Counted from the stretch's first letter, positions 15,443 to 24,133 are shown. The stretch: DNA of 64,000 nt from Azonexus fungiphilus (GCF_003634965.1 NZ_RBXP01000015.1:124001-188000); one strand, 5' to 3'. A program made the numbers and translations. The notes: a model not told the origin generated them from the sequence alone.

Positions 15443-16252
15443 TCAGCGCCGCCTGGCGTACTGCCCCGGGGTGGCCGCGACGCGCTCGCGGAAACTGCGG
15501 TGGAAGTGGCTCTGGTCGGCAAAGCCGGTGGCCAGCGCGGTATCGCAGATCGGCGCGCCGGCGGCGAGCAGGCGCCGGGCGCGCTGGATGCGCCGGTCGA
15601 GCTGGTAGGCGTGCGGCGTCATGCCGGTGGCGCGGACGAAACGGCGGATCAGCTGGTAGGGATTGAGCCCGGCGCGGGCGGCGAGTTCGGCCAGCGGGAC
15701 GGTCGCCTCGCAATGCGCGTCGAGCCAGGCGCGGATCTCGGCGATGCCGGCCGGGGCGTTGGCCGGTACCGGTGGTTTGAGCGGCTGCTCGGCGATGCCG
15801 GCGAGCAGCCGGCCGAGGCATTCGGCGAAATCGCCGGCGGCGGTCGCGGTGTCGAGGGCCGCAAACGTCTCGCCGAAGCGGCGGTAGCTGGCGGCATCGC
15901 CGACGATGCCGGTGGCCGGCCGGCCAAGCCCGGTCGCCGCCAGGAAATCGTCCATCCAGGCGGCGTCGAGGTAGAGCATGCGATAGCTCCAGGCGGCCTG
16001 GTCCTGCGGGTTGCAGGCATGCAGGCAGCCGGGCGCGATGATCACCAGGTCGCCGGGAACCAGCGGGTATTCGGCGTCGCCGGCGGAAAATCGGCTGAAA
16101 CCGCCGTCGACCGTGCCAATCGACCATTCGGCATGGGCGTGCGGCCGGTAGCAGGCGCGCGAATCGGTCGCGCTGCGCGCTTCGACGAAGGGCAGGCCGG
16201 GCGGCCGGTAAAAGCGGGGCTGGCCGCCGGTGCGGTGGGCCGGCTGTTTCAG
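15443..16252 (-). CDS. AraC-family transcriptional regulator (start uncertain)
   Basis: About 269 residues. The N-terminal cupin-like sensor (YRPHAHAEWSIGTVDGG, VPGDLVIIAPGCLHACNP) is followed by two AraC helix-turn-helix motifs (VPLAELAARAGLNPYQLIRRFVR and ICDTALATGFADQSHFHRSF) and ends TPGQYARRR. It resembles regulators that sit next to LysE-type exporters. I find no ATG, GTG or TTG close to the expected start; the best candidate is a CTG at 16250-16252 that overlaps the TGA of the OsmC-YcaO gene (CTGA), giving translational coupling. An ATC just before it is another possibility. GCCGTCGACCGTGCCAAT (16102-16119), a possible decayed repeat, is read in frame as part of GTVDGG. Confidence 0.75.
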   Translation of the reverse strand: MKQPAHRTGGQPRFYRPPGLPFVEARSATDSRACYRPHAHAEWSIGTVDGGFSRFSAGDAEYPLVPGDLVIIAPGCLHACNPQDQAAWSYRMLYLDAAWMDDFLAATGLGRPATGIVGDAASYRRFGETFAALDTATAAGDFAECLGRLLAGIAEQPLKPPVPANAPAGIAEIRAWLDAHCEATVPLAELAARAGLNPYQLIRRFVRATGMTPHAYQLDRRIQRARRLLAAGAPICDTALATGFADQSHFHRSFRERVAATPGQYARRR

Positions 16253-18453
16253 GATGCCCCGCCGCTGGCCCGGGCCCGCGCCGCGTGCGCCTTGCGGTAG
16301 CTGTCGAGCAGGCGCTGGTGGCGGTCCAGCCCTTTCAGCGCCATGCTGGTCGGCGTCAGGCCGTGGAAGCGGATGCTGCCATCCACTGAGCCAATGACCG
16401 CGTCCATCCGTTCGTTGCCGAACATGCGGCGGAAGTTGGGCTCGTAGTCGTCCAGTTCCAGCTCGTCGTCGAGCAGCACTTCCAGCACCACGTTGACCGC
16501 CTGGTAGAACAGGCCGCGTTCGGCGGTGTTTTCGTTGTACTGCAGGTAGGCTTCGACCTGTTCCTTGGCCGCCTCGAAATCCTGCAGCGCGAGGTTGATC
16601 AGGAGCTTGAGTTCGAGGATGGTCAGCTGGCCCCACTCCGTGTTCTCGTCGAACTCGACGCCGATCAGCGTGATGATGTCGGTGTAGTCGTCGAGCTCGC
16701 TCTCTTCCAGGCGCTCCAGCAAGGCTTCCAGCGCCGCGTCATCGAGGCGGTGCAGGTTGAGGATGTCCTCGCGGAAGGCCAGCGCCTTGTTGGTGTTGTC
16801 CCAGATCAGGTCGTCGACCGGGTAGATTTCCGAGTAGCCGGGCACCAGGATGCGGCAGGCGTTGGCGCCGAGCTGGTCGTAGACGGCGACGTAAACCTCC
16901 TTGCCCATTTCGGCGAGGATGCCGAACAGCGTGGCGGCTTCGTCGGCGTTGGAATTCTCGCCCTGGCCGGAGAAATCCCATTCGACGAAGTCGTAATCGG
17001 CTTTGGCGCTGAAGAAGCGCCATGAGACGACGCCGCTGGAGTCGATGAAGTGCTCGACGAAGTTGTTCGGCTCGGTGACGGCGTTGCTCTCGAAGGTTGG
17101 CCGCGGCAGGTCGTTGAGGCCTTCGAAGCTGCGCCCCTGCAGCAGTTCGGTAAGGCTGCGTTCGAGCGCCACTTCCAGACTCGGATGCGCACCGAAGGAG
17201 GCGAAGACGCCGCCGGTGCGCGGGTTCATCAGGGTTACGCACATTACCGGGAACTGGCCGCCGAGCGAGGCGTCCTTGACCAGCACCGGGAAGCCCTGCT
17301 TCTCCAGTTCCTCGATGCCGGCGACGATGCCCGGGTATTTGGCCAGCACCTCGGCCGGCACGTCGGGCAGCGCGATTTCGCCTTCGAGGATTTCGCGTTT
17401 CACTGCCCGCTCGAAGATTTCCGACAGGCACTGTACCTGCGCTTCGGCCAGCGTGTTGCCGGCGCTCATGCCGTTGCTGAGGTAGAGGTTGTCGATCAGG
17501 TTGGTCGGGAAATACACCGTCTCGCCGTCCGACTGGCGCACGTAGGGCAGCGCGCAGACGCCGCGTTCGCTGTTGCCGGAGTTGGTGTCGAACAGGTGCG
17601 AGGCGCGCAGTTCGCCGTCCGGGTTGTAGATTTCCAGCGTGTAGTCGTCGAGCAGGCCCTTGGGCAGCGCGTCCTTCTTGCCGGGCTTGAACCAGCGCTC
17701 GTTCGGGTAATGCACGAAGGGCGCGTTGGCGAACTCCTCGCCCCAATACTGGTCGTTGTAGAAATGGTTGCAGCTCAGGCGCTCGATGTATTCGCCCAGG
17801 GCGGACGCCAGCGCGCTTTCCTTGGTCGAGCCCTTGCCGTTGGTGAAGCACATCGGCGAATGCGCGTCGCGGATGTGCAGCGACCAGACATTGGGCACCA
17901 GGTTGCGCCAGGAGGCGATCTCGATCTTGATGCCCAGCCCGGCGAGCAGGCCGGACATGTTGGCGATGGTCTGCTCCAGCGGCAGGTCCTTGCCGGCGAT
18001 GAAGGTCTGCGTGCCGGCGTCGGCGCTGACGGTCAGCAACGCCTGCGCGTCGGCATCGAGATTCTCGACTTCCTCGATGATGAACTCGGGGCCGGTCTGC
18101 ACGACCTTCTTGACCGTGCACCGGTCGATGGAGCGCAGGATGCCCAGGCGGTCCTTCTCGGAAATGTCCGGCGGCAGCTCGACCTGGATCTTGAAGGTTT
18201 GCTTGTAGCGGTTTTCCGGATCGACGATGTTGTTGTGCGACAGGCGGATGTGCTCGGTCGGGATGTTGCGCGTGTCGCAGTAGAGTTTGACGAAGTAGGC
18301 CGCGCACAAGGCCGACGAGGCGAGGAAGTAATCGAACGGCCCCGGCGCCGAGCCGTCACCCTTGTAGCGGATGGGCTGATCGGCGATGACCGTGAAGTCG
18401 TCGAACTTGGCTTCCTGACGAAGCTTGTCGAGAAAATTGACCTTGATTTCCAT
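16249..18453 (-). CDS. ycaO: OsmC-like/YcaO fusion protein
   Basis: The 734-residue protein joins an OsmC-like domain (residues about 1-140; GDGSAPGPFDYFLASSALCA with one redox Cys) to a YcaO domain starting at IAGKDLPLEQTIANMS. The ATP-binding YcaO motif is NGKGSTKESALASALGEY (near residue 205), followed by IERLSCN, and later CLSEIFERAVKREI. A helical C-terminal region (from about 560) matches the tail of E. coli YcaO (586 residues). YcaO enzymes activate amide backbones with ATP; E. coli YcaO helps RimO methylthiolate ribosomal protein S12. OsmC-YcaO fusions are known in other proteobacteria. The ribosome site at the ATG (18451-18453) is weak. Confidence 0.92.
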   Translation of the reverse strand: MEIKVNFLDKLRQEAKFDDFTVIADQPIRYKGDGSAPGPFDYFLASSALCAAYFVKLYCDTRNIPTEHIRLSHNNIVDPENRYKQTFKIQVELPPDISEKDRLGILRSIDRCTVKKVVQTGPEFIIEEVENLDADAQALLTVSADAGTQTFIAGKDLPLEQTIANMSGLLAGLGIKIEIASWRNLVPNVWSLHIRDAHSPMCFTNGKGSTKESALASALGEYIERLSCNHFYNDQYWGEEFANAPFVHYPNERWFKPGKKDALPKGLLDDYTLEIYNPDGELRASHLFDTNSGNSERGVCALPYVRQSDGETVYFPTNLIDNLYLSNGMSAGNTLAEAQVQCLSEIFERAVKREILEGEIALPDVPAEVLAKYPGIVAGIEELEKQGFPVLVKDASLGGQFPVMCVTLMNPRTGGVFASFGAHPSLEVALERSLTELLQGRSFEGLNDLPRPTFESNAVTEPNNFVEHFIDSSGVVSWRFFSAKADYDFVEWDFSGQGENSNADEAATLFGILAEMGKEVYVAVYDQLGANACRILVPGYSEIYPVDDLIWDNTNKALAFREDILNLHRLDDAALEALLERLEESELDDYTDIITLIGVEFDENTEWGQLTILELKLLINLALQDFEAAKEQVEAYLQYNENTAERGLFYQAVNVVLEVLLDDELELDDYEPNFRRMFGNERMDAVIGSVDGSIRFHGLTPTSMALKGLDRHQRLLDSYRKAHAARARASGGAS

Positions 18454-18560
18454 GCGGGGATCCAGAAAAGGCGTTTACAACCGGGCATCGACTGCCGACC
18501 GGCCACCATTATCCGGGTTTCCCGCGCGGCGCAGCGCCTTTCTCTGCGCAAACCGGCCGC

Positions 18561-18779
18561 TCAGGCCTCCGGCTTGCGCCGCTCGTCGCTGTTGTCGGCC
18601 AACTGCGGCATCTGCTCCGCCGCATCGACCAGCGGCCGCCCCGGCACCCTGCAACCGCCACGCCGGCAACTCCCCGGCGCCGCAATGTCGATGCCTTCCT
18701 CGTTCATCCGCCGGAGCAGCAGATAGACCACCCCGACACCGGCGACAAGGAGGACGAGGGCAATGAGGATGGAGAGCAT
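18561..18779 (-). CDS. Small membrane-anchored protein, 72 residues
   Basis: The N-terminus MLSILIALVLLVAGVGVVYLL is a clear single membrane helix, followed by RRMNEEGIDI and a basic CRRGGC motif near residue 38; the tail is polar. Coding quality looks good but the ATG has only a pyrimidine-rich leader with no ribosome site. The CxxxxC pair could bind a metal or form a disulphide. Unknown family. It lies 107 bases upstream of the OsmC-YcaO gene on the same strand. Confidence 0.5.
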   Translation of the reverse strand: MLSILIALVLLVAGVGVVYLLLRRMNEEGIDIAAPGSCRRGGCRVPGRPLVDAAEQMPQLADNSDERRKPEA

Positions 18780-18983
18780 GGTTGGTGGGCTGGGTGGGAG
18801 GGAAGGAACTATAGCGGTTTTGGTGGGCGGTGGCTCTTCAGGCTGCGCAGTCTTTGGGCCGGCTTATTGTTTTGCTTGGCAACGTGTCGGAGAACTGCCG
18901 CTCGATACCCGATCAAACCGAACGACAGCTTCCTCGTCTGGCGAAATCACTCTTTCAATCGAGTCTGGTCAAGCAGCATTTTT

Positions 18984-19916
18984 TTATGAAGCAGATTTGA
19001 TCGAGTCGGGCAGGCTGCTAGGTTCCGCCTTGCCCTGTCCGGCCAGCCAGTCTGCGAAGGCTGCGACTGCCGTGCCGTTGCTACCTGGCGCACGCAGTAG
19101 CCAGTAAGCGTAGGGGCTGACGAAGGCCGGTACGTCTGTCCAGCGACACAGGCGACCATCGTCCAGCGCGTCGGCAAGCAGCGGCAGGCGGCCGAGGACG
19201 ACACCCTGGCCGGCGATGGCCGCCTGCACAGCCTGGTCGTACTGGTTGAAGCCGAGTCGTCGCAAGTTCCGCCCCGACAGGCCGAGGCTGCCCAACCAGG
19301 ATGTCCAGTCGAGGCCGGGCAGGCTTCTTTCTTGGTATTCGATCAAGGTCGGGCTTTCCTCCAGATTGGCGGCGAGCTTTTTCGCCAGAACCGGCGCCAG
19401 TACCGGGGCGATGCTCTCGCGGAACAGAAGACGGTCGCCGCGGCCGATGGTTGGTTCAGTCTGGTAGCGGATGGCCAGGTCGATACCGGCCGGGGTCAGA
19501 TCGATCGGCGAATTGGCGGCGACGACACGGACTTCAACGGTCGGGTGGGTTGCCTGGAAATGCCCCAGGCGCGGCAGTAGCCAGAGTGCGGTGACGCCGA
19601 TGCTGGCGGTGATCGTCACGCTGTTGGCGCTGGCAGCTCGCTGGCGCAGGCTGGCGGCGATCTCGCCGTATTCGGCCAGCCAGGCGATGGCGGCAGGTAG
19701 CAGGCGCTCGCCGGCCGGCGTTAGTTCAATGGCGCGGTGCTTGCGGACGAAAAGCGGCGCGCCGAGCGCGTTTTCCAGCGCCTGGATCTGGCGGCTAATC
19801 GCCGACTGGGTGAGGCACAGGTCGGCCGCCGCCAGCGTGATGCTGCGCCGGCTGGCTGCCGCGACGAAACCGCGTAGAGGCTCCAGTGGTGGCAGCGAAA
19901 GCAGGTCTTTTCGCAT
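18984..19916 (-). CDS. LysR-family transcriptional regulator (GcvA-like)
   Basis: The 310-residue protein has a LysR winged helix at about residues 10-70 (LRGFVAAASRRSITLAAADLCLTQSAISRQIQALE, with FVRKHRAIELTPAGE) and a periplasmic-binding-like effector domain. LPPLEPLRGF at the start is typical of the GcvA subgroup. The ATG at 19914-19916 is used because the longer frame to 19988 adds residues not found in LysR proteins. It is divergent from the DUF2917 gene at 20094 with 177 bases between them, so it probably controls that gene set and itself. The effector is unknown. A region of about 200 bases before its end (18780-18983) holds nothing I can name. Confidence 0.9.
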   Translation of the reverse strand: MRKDLLSLPPLEPLRGFVAAASRRSITLAAADLCLTQSAISRQIQALENALGAPLFVRKHRAIELTPAGERLLPAAIAWLAEYGEIAASLRQRAASANSVTITASIGVTALWLLPRLGHFQATHPTVEVRVVAANSPIDLTPAGIDLAIRYQTEPTIGRGDRLLFRESIAPVLAPVLAKKLAANLEESPTLIEYQERSLPGLDWTSWLGSLGLSGRNLRRLGFNQYDQAVQAAIAGQGVVLGRLPLLADALDDGRLCRWTDVPAFVSPYAYWLLRAPGSNGTAVAAFADWLAGQGKAEPSSLPDSIKSAS

Positions 19917-20093
19917 GATTTTTACGCATCCATTTAATGCCGATATTGCGTTTGATCTAACCGGAATTATGGGAAAAACTGGCTTCAACCGCAGCGGATT
20001 TTAAGTCTCAACCAATGCGGGATTTGCAACCGAAACGCATCTGGATGCTGGGCTTTTGACGATCTTTCGTCAAGCCTGGCGCAGGAGACGACC

Positions 20094-20432
20094 ATGACCG
20101 AACACCCCAACCTGTCCGGCAGCCTGTTCTGCCGCCTGCAACTGAGCTCCGAGCAACTGGTCAGGCTGTCGCCGCGCCGCGTTGCAGCACTGAGCGTGGA
20201 CGATGGCCGGGCCTGGATCACCCGCCCCGGCGAGACAACCGACTTGATCCTCGGCCCCGGCCAGCATCTGTGCCTGGCCGCCGACGGCGCGCCGCTGCTG
20301 GTCAGCGGCTTCGACAGTGGACGGCCGGCCGCGCTGTGCGTCGAGTTCCGCGCCCGGGCAGCCGACTGGCGGCTGCGCCTGGCCCGGCGACTGCTGGCCC
20401 CAGGCGGCACGTTGAGCGGAGCCTGGCAATGA
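20094..20432 (+). CDS. DUF2917 domain protein
   Basis: The 112-residue protein fits DUF2917, a small cupin-like beta-rich family of betaproteobacteria: VDDGRAWITRPGETTDLILGPGQHLCLAADGAPLLVSG. No signal peptide or membrane helix; its role is unknown. DUF2917 genes are often found divergent from a GcvA-like LysR gene, as here. AGGAGA lies six bases before the ATG. The stop overlaps the thioesterase start (ATGA). Confidence 0.85.
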   Translation: MTEHPNLSGSLFCRLQLSSEQLVRLSPRRVAALSVDDGRAWITRPGETTDLILGPGQHLCLAADGAPLLVSGFDSGRPAALCVEFRARAADWRLRLARRLLAPGGTLSGAWQ

Positions 20433-20824
20433 ACGCCCGCCAACCCTGCGACGACTTCCGCCTGCTTTCGAGCAACCCGCTGGTGCGCCTGGATGGCGAC
20501 GCCAGCGAGCTCTCGTTCAAGATCGGCAAGCGCCACCTCAACGGCGCCGGCACGCTGCACGGCGGCGTCCTCGCCAGCGTCTTCGACAGCGCGCTGGGCG
20601 AGTGCGTCTATCGCCGGGCGCAGCACAGTGGCCGGCCGGCAAGCCTGGTGGTGACCACGCAACTCGACATCCACTACTGCGCGCCGGCCCATGTTGGCGA
20701 GCGGGTGGCGGTCGCCGTCGAAGTGCTGCGCCTGGGCGGCCGCCTGGCGGTGGCGACAGCGCGCGCCTCGGTGGCGGAACGGCTGGTTGGTACGGCGACC
20801 GGCTCCTTCTACCTGACGCGGTGA
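20429..20824 (+). CDS. PaaI-type hotdog-fold thioesterase
   Basis: The 131-residue protein has the PaaI/4HBT hotdog motif GAGTLHGGVLASVFDSALG (near residues 35-53), with the catalytic HGG and an acidic residue, followed by the beta sheet VTTQLDIHYCAPAHVGERV. Such enzymes hydrolyse acyl- or aryl-CoA thioesters in the cytoplasm. The ATG overlaps the preceding stop by four bases, so it is translated with the DUF2917 gene. The substrate is not evident; no phenylacetate genes are nearby. Confidence 0.87.
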   Translation: MNARQPCDDFRLLSSNPLVRLDGDASELSFKIGKRHLNGAGTLHGGVLASVFDSALGECVYRRAQHSGRPASLVVTTQLDIHYCAPAHVGERVAVAVEVLRLGGRLAVATARASVAERLVGTATGSFYLTR

Positions 20825-20862
20825 AGGTGCTTCATCGTCGTCCGCTCAAGGAGGAACATCCC

Positions 20863-21369
20863 ATGTCTATGCCCCCTTTCGTTCATCTCGACGATCTCGA
20901 ACTGCATGCTGAAACCCACGGCGAGCGCTTTGCTTCGGCCAACGCCAGTATCGGCCCCCGGCTCGGCCTGATGGGCCTGGGCTGCCGGCTGAGCGAAGTG
21001 CCGCCGGGCAAGACCGCCTGGCCGCGCCACGCCCACCTGGCCAACGACGAGTTGGTGCTGATCTTCGCCGGCAGCGGCCGCCTGCGCTACGGCGATGCCG
21101 AGTACGCGGTTGCCGCTGGTGATCTGCTCGGATTTCCCGGCGGCGATCCCGCGGCAGTGCACCAGATCGTCAACGACGGCAGCGTGCCGCTACGCTACCT
21201 CTGCGTATCGACACAACAGGCGCCGGATATCGTGGTCTACCCCGATTCCGGCAAGTTCTTCGTCGTCGCCGGCAGCGCGCCGGGCGGTGACAAGGCGGCG
21301 CGGACTTTCGCCCACGTCGGTCGATTGGCCGACATGGTCGATTACTGGGTGGACGAGCCAGGCGCCTAG
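20863..21369 (+). CDS. Cupin domain protein
   Basis: The 168-residue protein has one cupin barrel with the metal-binding motif WPRHAHLANDELVLIFAGSG (His-x-His with Glu following) and the second motif PGGDPAAVHQIVNDG with a His. The C-terminal part (VVYPDSGKFFVVAGSAPGGD) is typical of the cupins annotated as binding an unknown small molecule. AAGGAGG, the strongest ribosome site in this region, lies eight bases before the ATG. It follows the thioesterase by 38 bases and is probably the last gene of the LysR-divergent unit. Confidence 0.85.
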   Translation: MSMPPFVHLDDLELHAETHGERFASANASIGPRLGLMGLGCRLSEVPPGKTAWPRHAHLANDELVLIFAGSGRLRYGDAEYAVAAGDLLGFPGGDPAAVHQIVNDGSVPLRYLCVSTQQAPDIVVYPDSGKFFVVAGSAPGGDKAARTFAHVGRLADMVDYWVDEPGA

Positions 21370-21432
21370 ATATGAGGGCGGAAATGGGCCTGGTGCATGT
21401 CGGTTGATGCCGAATGGGTCAGGCTTCGGATG

Positions 21433-22332
21433 TTACTGGAATTCCTGCGGCGCTTCCCTGCGTCGTTGCGGCGTGTCGGTCGACAGGGCTTCGGGGCGGT
21501 GGCGCGGCGGTTCGCAGCCGCGGGCCTGGTCGATCACCGGTTCGATGGCGAGGACCGGGATCTCGGAGCGGATCTGGCCGAAGATGGTGGCGAAGGAGAT
21601 GTCGGCGGCGTCGCGGCCGGTGCCGATGCGTACGAAGCCCATCGGCATGGCGGTGCCGGAGGGATCGAAGAGGTACCAGCTGCCGTCGAGGTAGGCTTCG
21701 ACGTAGGCGTGGAAGTCGGTCGGGCCGAGCAGCGGGTCGGCGCCGTAGTCGAGGCCGGAGGCGAAGCGGGCGGGGATGTTGAGGGCGCGGCAGAGCGCGA
21801 TCACCAGGTGGGCGAAGTCGCGGCAGACGCCGAATTGCTGCTGCTGGGTGTCGACCGCCGAGGTCAGCGCGGTGGTGCTGCCGGAGACGAAGCGCGTGCG
21901 TTGATGCACCCACTGGCGGATGTGCTCGACGCGGGCGTAGCCGCGGGGCAGGTGGCCAAACAGCTCGACGGCCAGCCCCTGCAGCTTGTCCGATTCGCAG
22001 TAGCGGCTCGGGTAGAGGTAGGGCAGGACGTCGGCCGGCAGTTCGGCGACGGGCATTTCGCCGATCCCGGCGGGCGCCGCGACATGGTGGTCGATCAGCA
22101 CTTCGGCGCGGTAGTCGAGGTGCAGCGGGCCGGGCTGGGCGCGCAGGCGGAGCAGGCGGTGGCTGGCGTGCGGCGCCGGCTGCAGCACCAGCGGCACCGG
22201 CTGGCTGACCTGCAGGCTTTCGCCGAGCACCGTCTGGCGGGCGCTGGCGGCGGCGTGGATGTTGAAGATGAAGTCGGCGGGGGCGCCGATGACTTCGTAG
22301 GCGAGGCGGATCGAGAATTTCAGGCGGACCAT
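21433..22332 (-). CDS. Transglutaminase-like cysteine protease family protein
   Basis: The 299-residue cytoplasmic protein has an N-terminal beta domain (FSIRLAYEVIGAPADFIFNIHAA) and a transglutaminase core with the full triad: Cys in FGVCRDFAHLVIALCRALNIPARF, His in PTDFHAYVEAYL and Asp in YLFDPSG. Bacterial members act as proteases or amidases rather than cross-linkers. It overlaps the end of the thiopurine methyltransferase gene by 13 bases, so the two are coupled. Two further transglutaminase proteins are encoded at 31-38 kb. The substrate is not known. Confidence 0.88.
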   Translation of the reverse strand: MVRLKFSIRLAYEVIGAPADFIFNIHAAASARQTVLGESLQVSQPVPLVLQPAPHASHRLLRLRAQPGPLHLDYRAEVLIDHHVAAPAGIGEMPVAELPADVLPYLYPSRYCESDKLQGLAVELFGHLPRGYARVEHIRQWVHQRTRFVSGSTTALTSAVDTQQQQFGVCRDFAHLVIALCRALNIPARFASGLDYGADPLLGPTDFHAYVEAYLDGSWYLFDPSGTAMPMGFVRIGTGRDAADISFATIFGQIRSEIPVLAIEPVIDQARGCEPPRHRPEALSTDTPQRRREAPQEFQ

Positions 22333-22988
22333 GGTGTCGTCGGGTGGTGGCTGCGTTGCAGGCGGTAGGCCTTGTCGATGCTGCGTTCGCCGTCGGTCTC
22401 GTGGAGTTCGGCGTGGAGCAGTTCGAGCGAGAAATAGAGTGCGTAGAGCGCGGCGATCTCGGCCGACTGCTGCATGTTGTCGGCGGCGGCTTCGTCGGCG
22501 TCGAGGTCTTCGACGGTGAGCAGCAGGATCTGGCAGTCGGCGGGGAGGATCGCGTGCAGGTGGGCGACGTAGTCGGCGCGCAGGTTTTCCGGCAGGGCGG
22601 TCAGCGCCGCCCGGTCGTAGACGGCGCGGATGCCGCGCAGGTCTTCGGCGGTGAGGGCGAAGAAGTCGCCGCAGTAGATGTCCAGCCCGGCCTGCGTCCA
22701 GCAGGTCAGTTCGCCGGCGGCGCGGCGCTGCGGCGCCCGGCCGGCAGCTTCGAACAGGGCCTTGACGGCGACCTCGCTGAGCTCGATGCCGCTCACCGGG
22801 TGACCCTGCTCGTGCAGCCAGGCGATGTCCAGGCTCTTGCCGCACAGCGGCACGAATACCGGCGCCGTCGCCGGCAGGCCGAGCTGCGGCCAGAAGCGCT
22901 CGAGCAGGGGATGAACGTGGGTCAGGTGGAAGGGAATCCGGTTGGCGCGCCAACCTGCCTTCCACAGTGCGTGATCCGGGTGAGCCAT
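22320..22988 (-). CDS. tpm: Thiopurine S-methyltransferase family protein
   Basis: The 222-residue protein matches bacterial TPMT: WKAGWRANRIPFHLTHVHPLL at the N-terminus, then VFVPLCGKSLDIAWLHEQGHPVSGIELS (SAM-binding motif I) and YDRAALTALPENLRADYV. It transfers a methyl group from SAM to sulphur, selenium or tellurium compounds; in bacteria it is linked to tellurite and selenite resistance. GGAGG precedes the ATG. It is transcribed with the transglutaminase gene, whose start it overlaps. Confidence 0.92.
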   Translation of the reverse strand: MAHPDHALWKAGWRANRIPFHLTHVHPLLERFWPQLGLPATAPVFVPLCGKSLDIAWLHEQGHPVSGIELSEVAVKALFEAAGRAPQRRAAGELTCWTQAGLDIYCGDFFALTAEDLRGIRAVYDRAALTALPENLRADYVAHLHAILPADCQILLLTVEDLDADEAAADNMQQSAEIAALYALYFSLELLHAELHETDGERSIDKAYRLQRSHHPTTPWSA

Positions 22989-23122
22989 GAACTGCCTCCG
23001 CTGACGGTTGGGTGGGCTGCTGTCCGGCGGACAGGGCGGGTGAGCGTTTCAGGGCGCGGTGGGCTGCTTCGGGCTGGTGGGACTATGCGCTGCCGTTATC
23101 GGATAAGCAATATGCGGGCCGA

Positions 23123-23166
23123 TTTTTGCCGGAATCTGACGGTCGACCGTCAAATCCCGGCAAAAA
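23123..23166. repeat. Best-preserved copy of the GGTCGACC palindrome
   Basis: Two 22-base arms meet without a loop: left arm TTTTTGCCGGAATCTGACGGTC split as TTTTTGCCGG-A-ATCTGACGGTC, right arm its inverse with only two mismatches. It lies 13 bases past the stop of the LuxR response regulator. It is not a normal terminator: T residues precede and A residues follow the stem on both strands. It defines the family consensus used for the other copies. Confidence 0.9.
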
Positions 23167-23179
23167 CCAGCGCCGCGCC

Positions 23180-24133
23180 TCAGCCGCCGCGCATCTTGCC
23201 GAGCGCCAGGTTGGCGGCGGCGGTGCGGGTTTCGACGCCGAGCTTCTCGTAAATGTGCTCGAGATGCTTGTTGACCGTGCGCGGGCTGCTGCCGAGGATG
23301 TCGCCGATGTCCTTGCTGGTCTTGCCCTGGACCACCCAGTAGAGCACTTCGGCTTCGCGCTGGGTGAGGCGGAAGGCGGCGATCAGGGATTCGACGGCGG
23401 AGGCGTCGTTTTCCTCGCGCAGGACGACCAGCCATTCGTCGTCGCCGGTCTGGTCGTGGAAGGAAGCGAGCAGGCGCTTGTTGCCCTGGGCGGTGAGCAG
23501 CGGCGCCGGTTCGCGCTGGTCGCGGCGGGCGGCGTTGGCGGCGGCGATCCAGGCGAGCAGTTCTTCCGGGGCGACGGTTTCCGGGTTGGCGAAGTAGGCG
23601 TTGAGCAGGTCGCGGGCGAGCGGCGTCTGCCAGACGATGCGGCTGTCGGCGGCGCGCACGGCGACGGTGGCCTGGCCGAAGGCGTCGAGCGCGCTGCGCG
23701 CCTGCTTCATCTGGCGGGCGTTCTGCATGTGCGCGGCGATGCGCGCCAGGACTTCGGCCGGGCGGATCGGCTTGGTCACGTAGTCGGCGCCGCCGGCGGC
23801 GAAGGCGGCGACGACGTGCTCGGTTTCGGTGAGGCCGGTCATGAAGACGATGGGGATCTGCTGCGTCGCGAAATCAGCCTTCAGCCGGCGGGCGACTTCG
23901 AAGCCGTCGATGCCGGGCATCAGGGCGTCGAGCAGGATGACGTCGGGCAAGCTCTGGCGTGCCCGCTGCAGCGCCGATTCGCCGTTGGTGGCGACGAGCA
24001 CGGTGTAGCCGGCTTCATCCAGTGCGTCATGCAGCAGCGAGAGGTTCTCGGGGACGTCGTCGACGATCAGGACGATGTCGGAGATGGCATCCCGAAAAGG
24101 GACTTCCTGCGGGTCGCGGTCAACGGGGTTCAT
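23180..24133 (-). CDS. LuxR-type response regulator partner of the NCS1 kinase
   Basis: The 317-residue protein has an N-terminal receiver (residues about 20-140; phospho-acceptor Asp in VILLDALMPG, Lys in YVTKPIRP), a middle region of about 100 residues that resembles a degenerate PAS sensor, and a C-terminal LuxR helix-turn-helix (LTQREAEVLYWVVQGKTSKDIG, then SSPRTVNKHLEHIYEKLGV). Its start overlaps the end of the NCS1-kinase gene by 14 bases, so kinase and regulator are translated together and almost certainly form a pair. Target genes are not apparent in the neighbourhood. A full palindromic repeat follows its stop. Confidence 0.9.
   Translation of the reverse strand: MNPVDRDPQEVPFRDAISDIVLIVDDVPENLSLLHDALDEAGYTVLVATNGESALQRARQSLPDVILLDALMPGIDGFEVARRLKADFATQQIPIVFMTGLTETEHVVAAFAAGGADYVTKPIRPAEVLARIAAHMQNARQMKQARSALDAFGQATVAVRAADSRIVWQTPLARDLLNAYFANPETVAPEELLAWIAAANAARRDQREPAPLLTAQGNKRLLASFHDQTGDDEWLVVLREENDASAVESLIAAFRLTQREAEVLYWVVQGKTSKDIGDILGSSPRTVNKHLEHIYEKLGVETRTAAANLALGKMRGG

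Noticed and set aside
23123-23166. Palindrome as a bidirectional transcription terminator
   Set aside because: A bidirectional terminator would have A residues before and T residues after the stem. Here the order is reversed, the stem has no loop, and copies occur inside genes.
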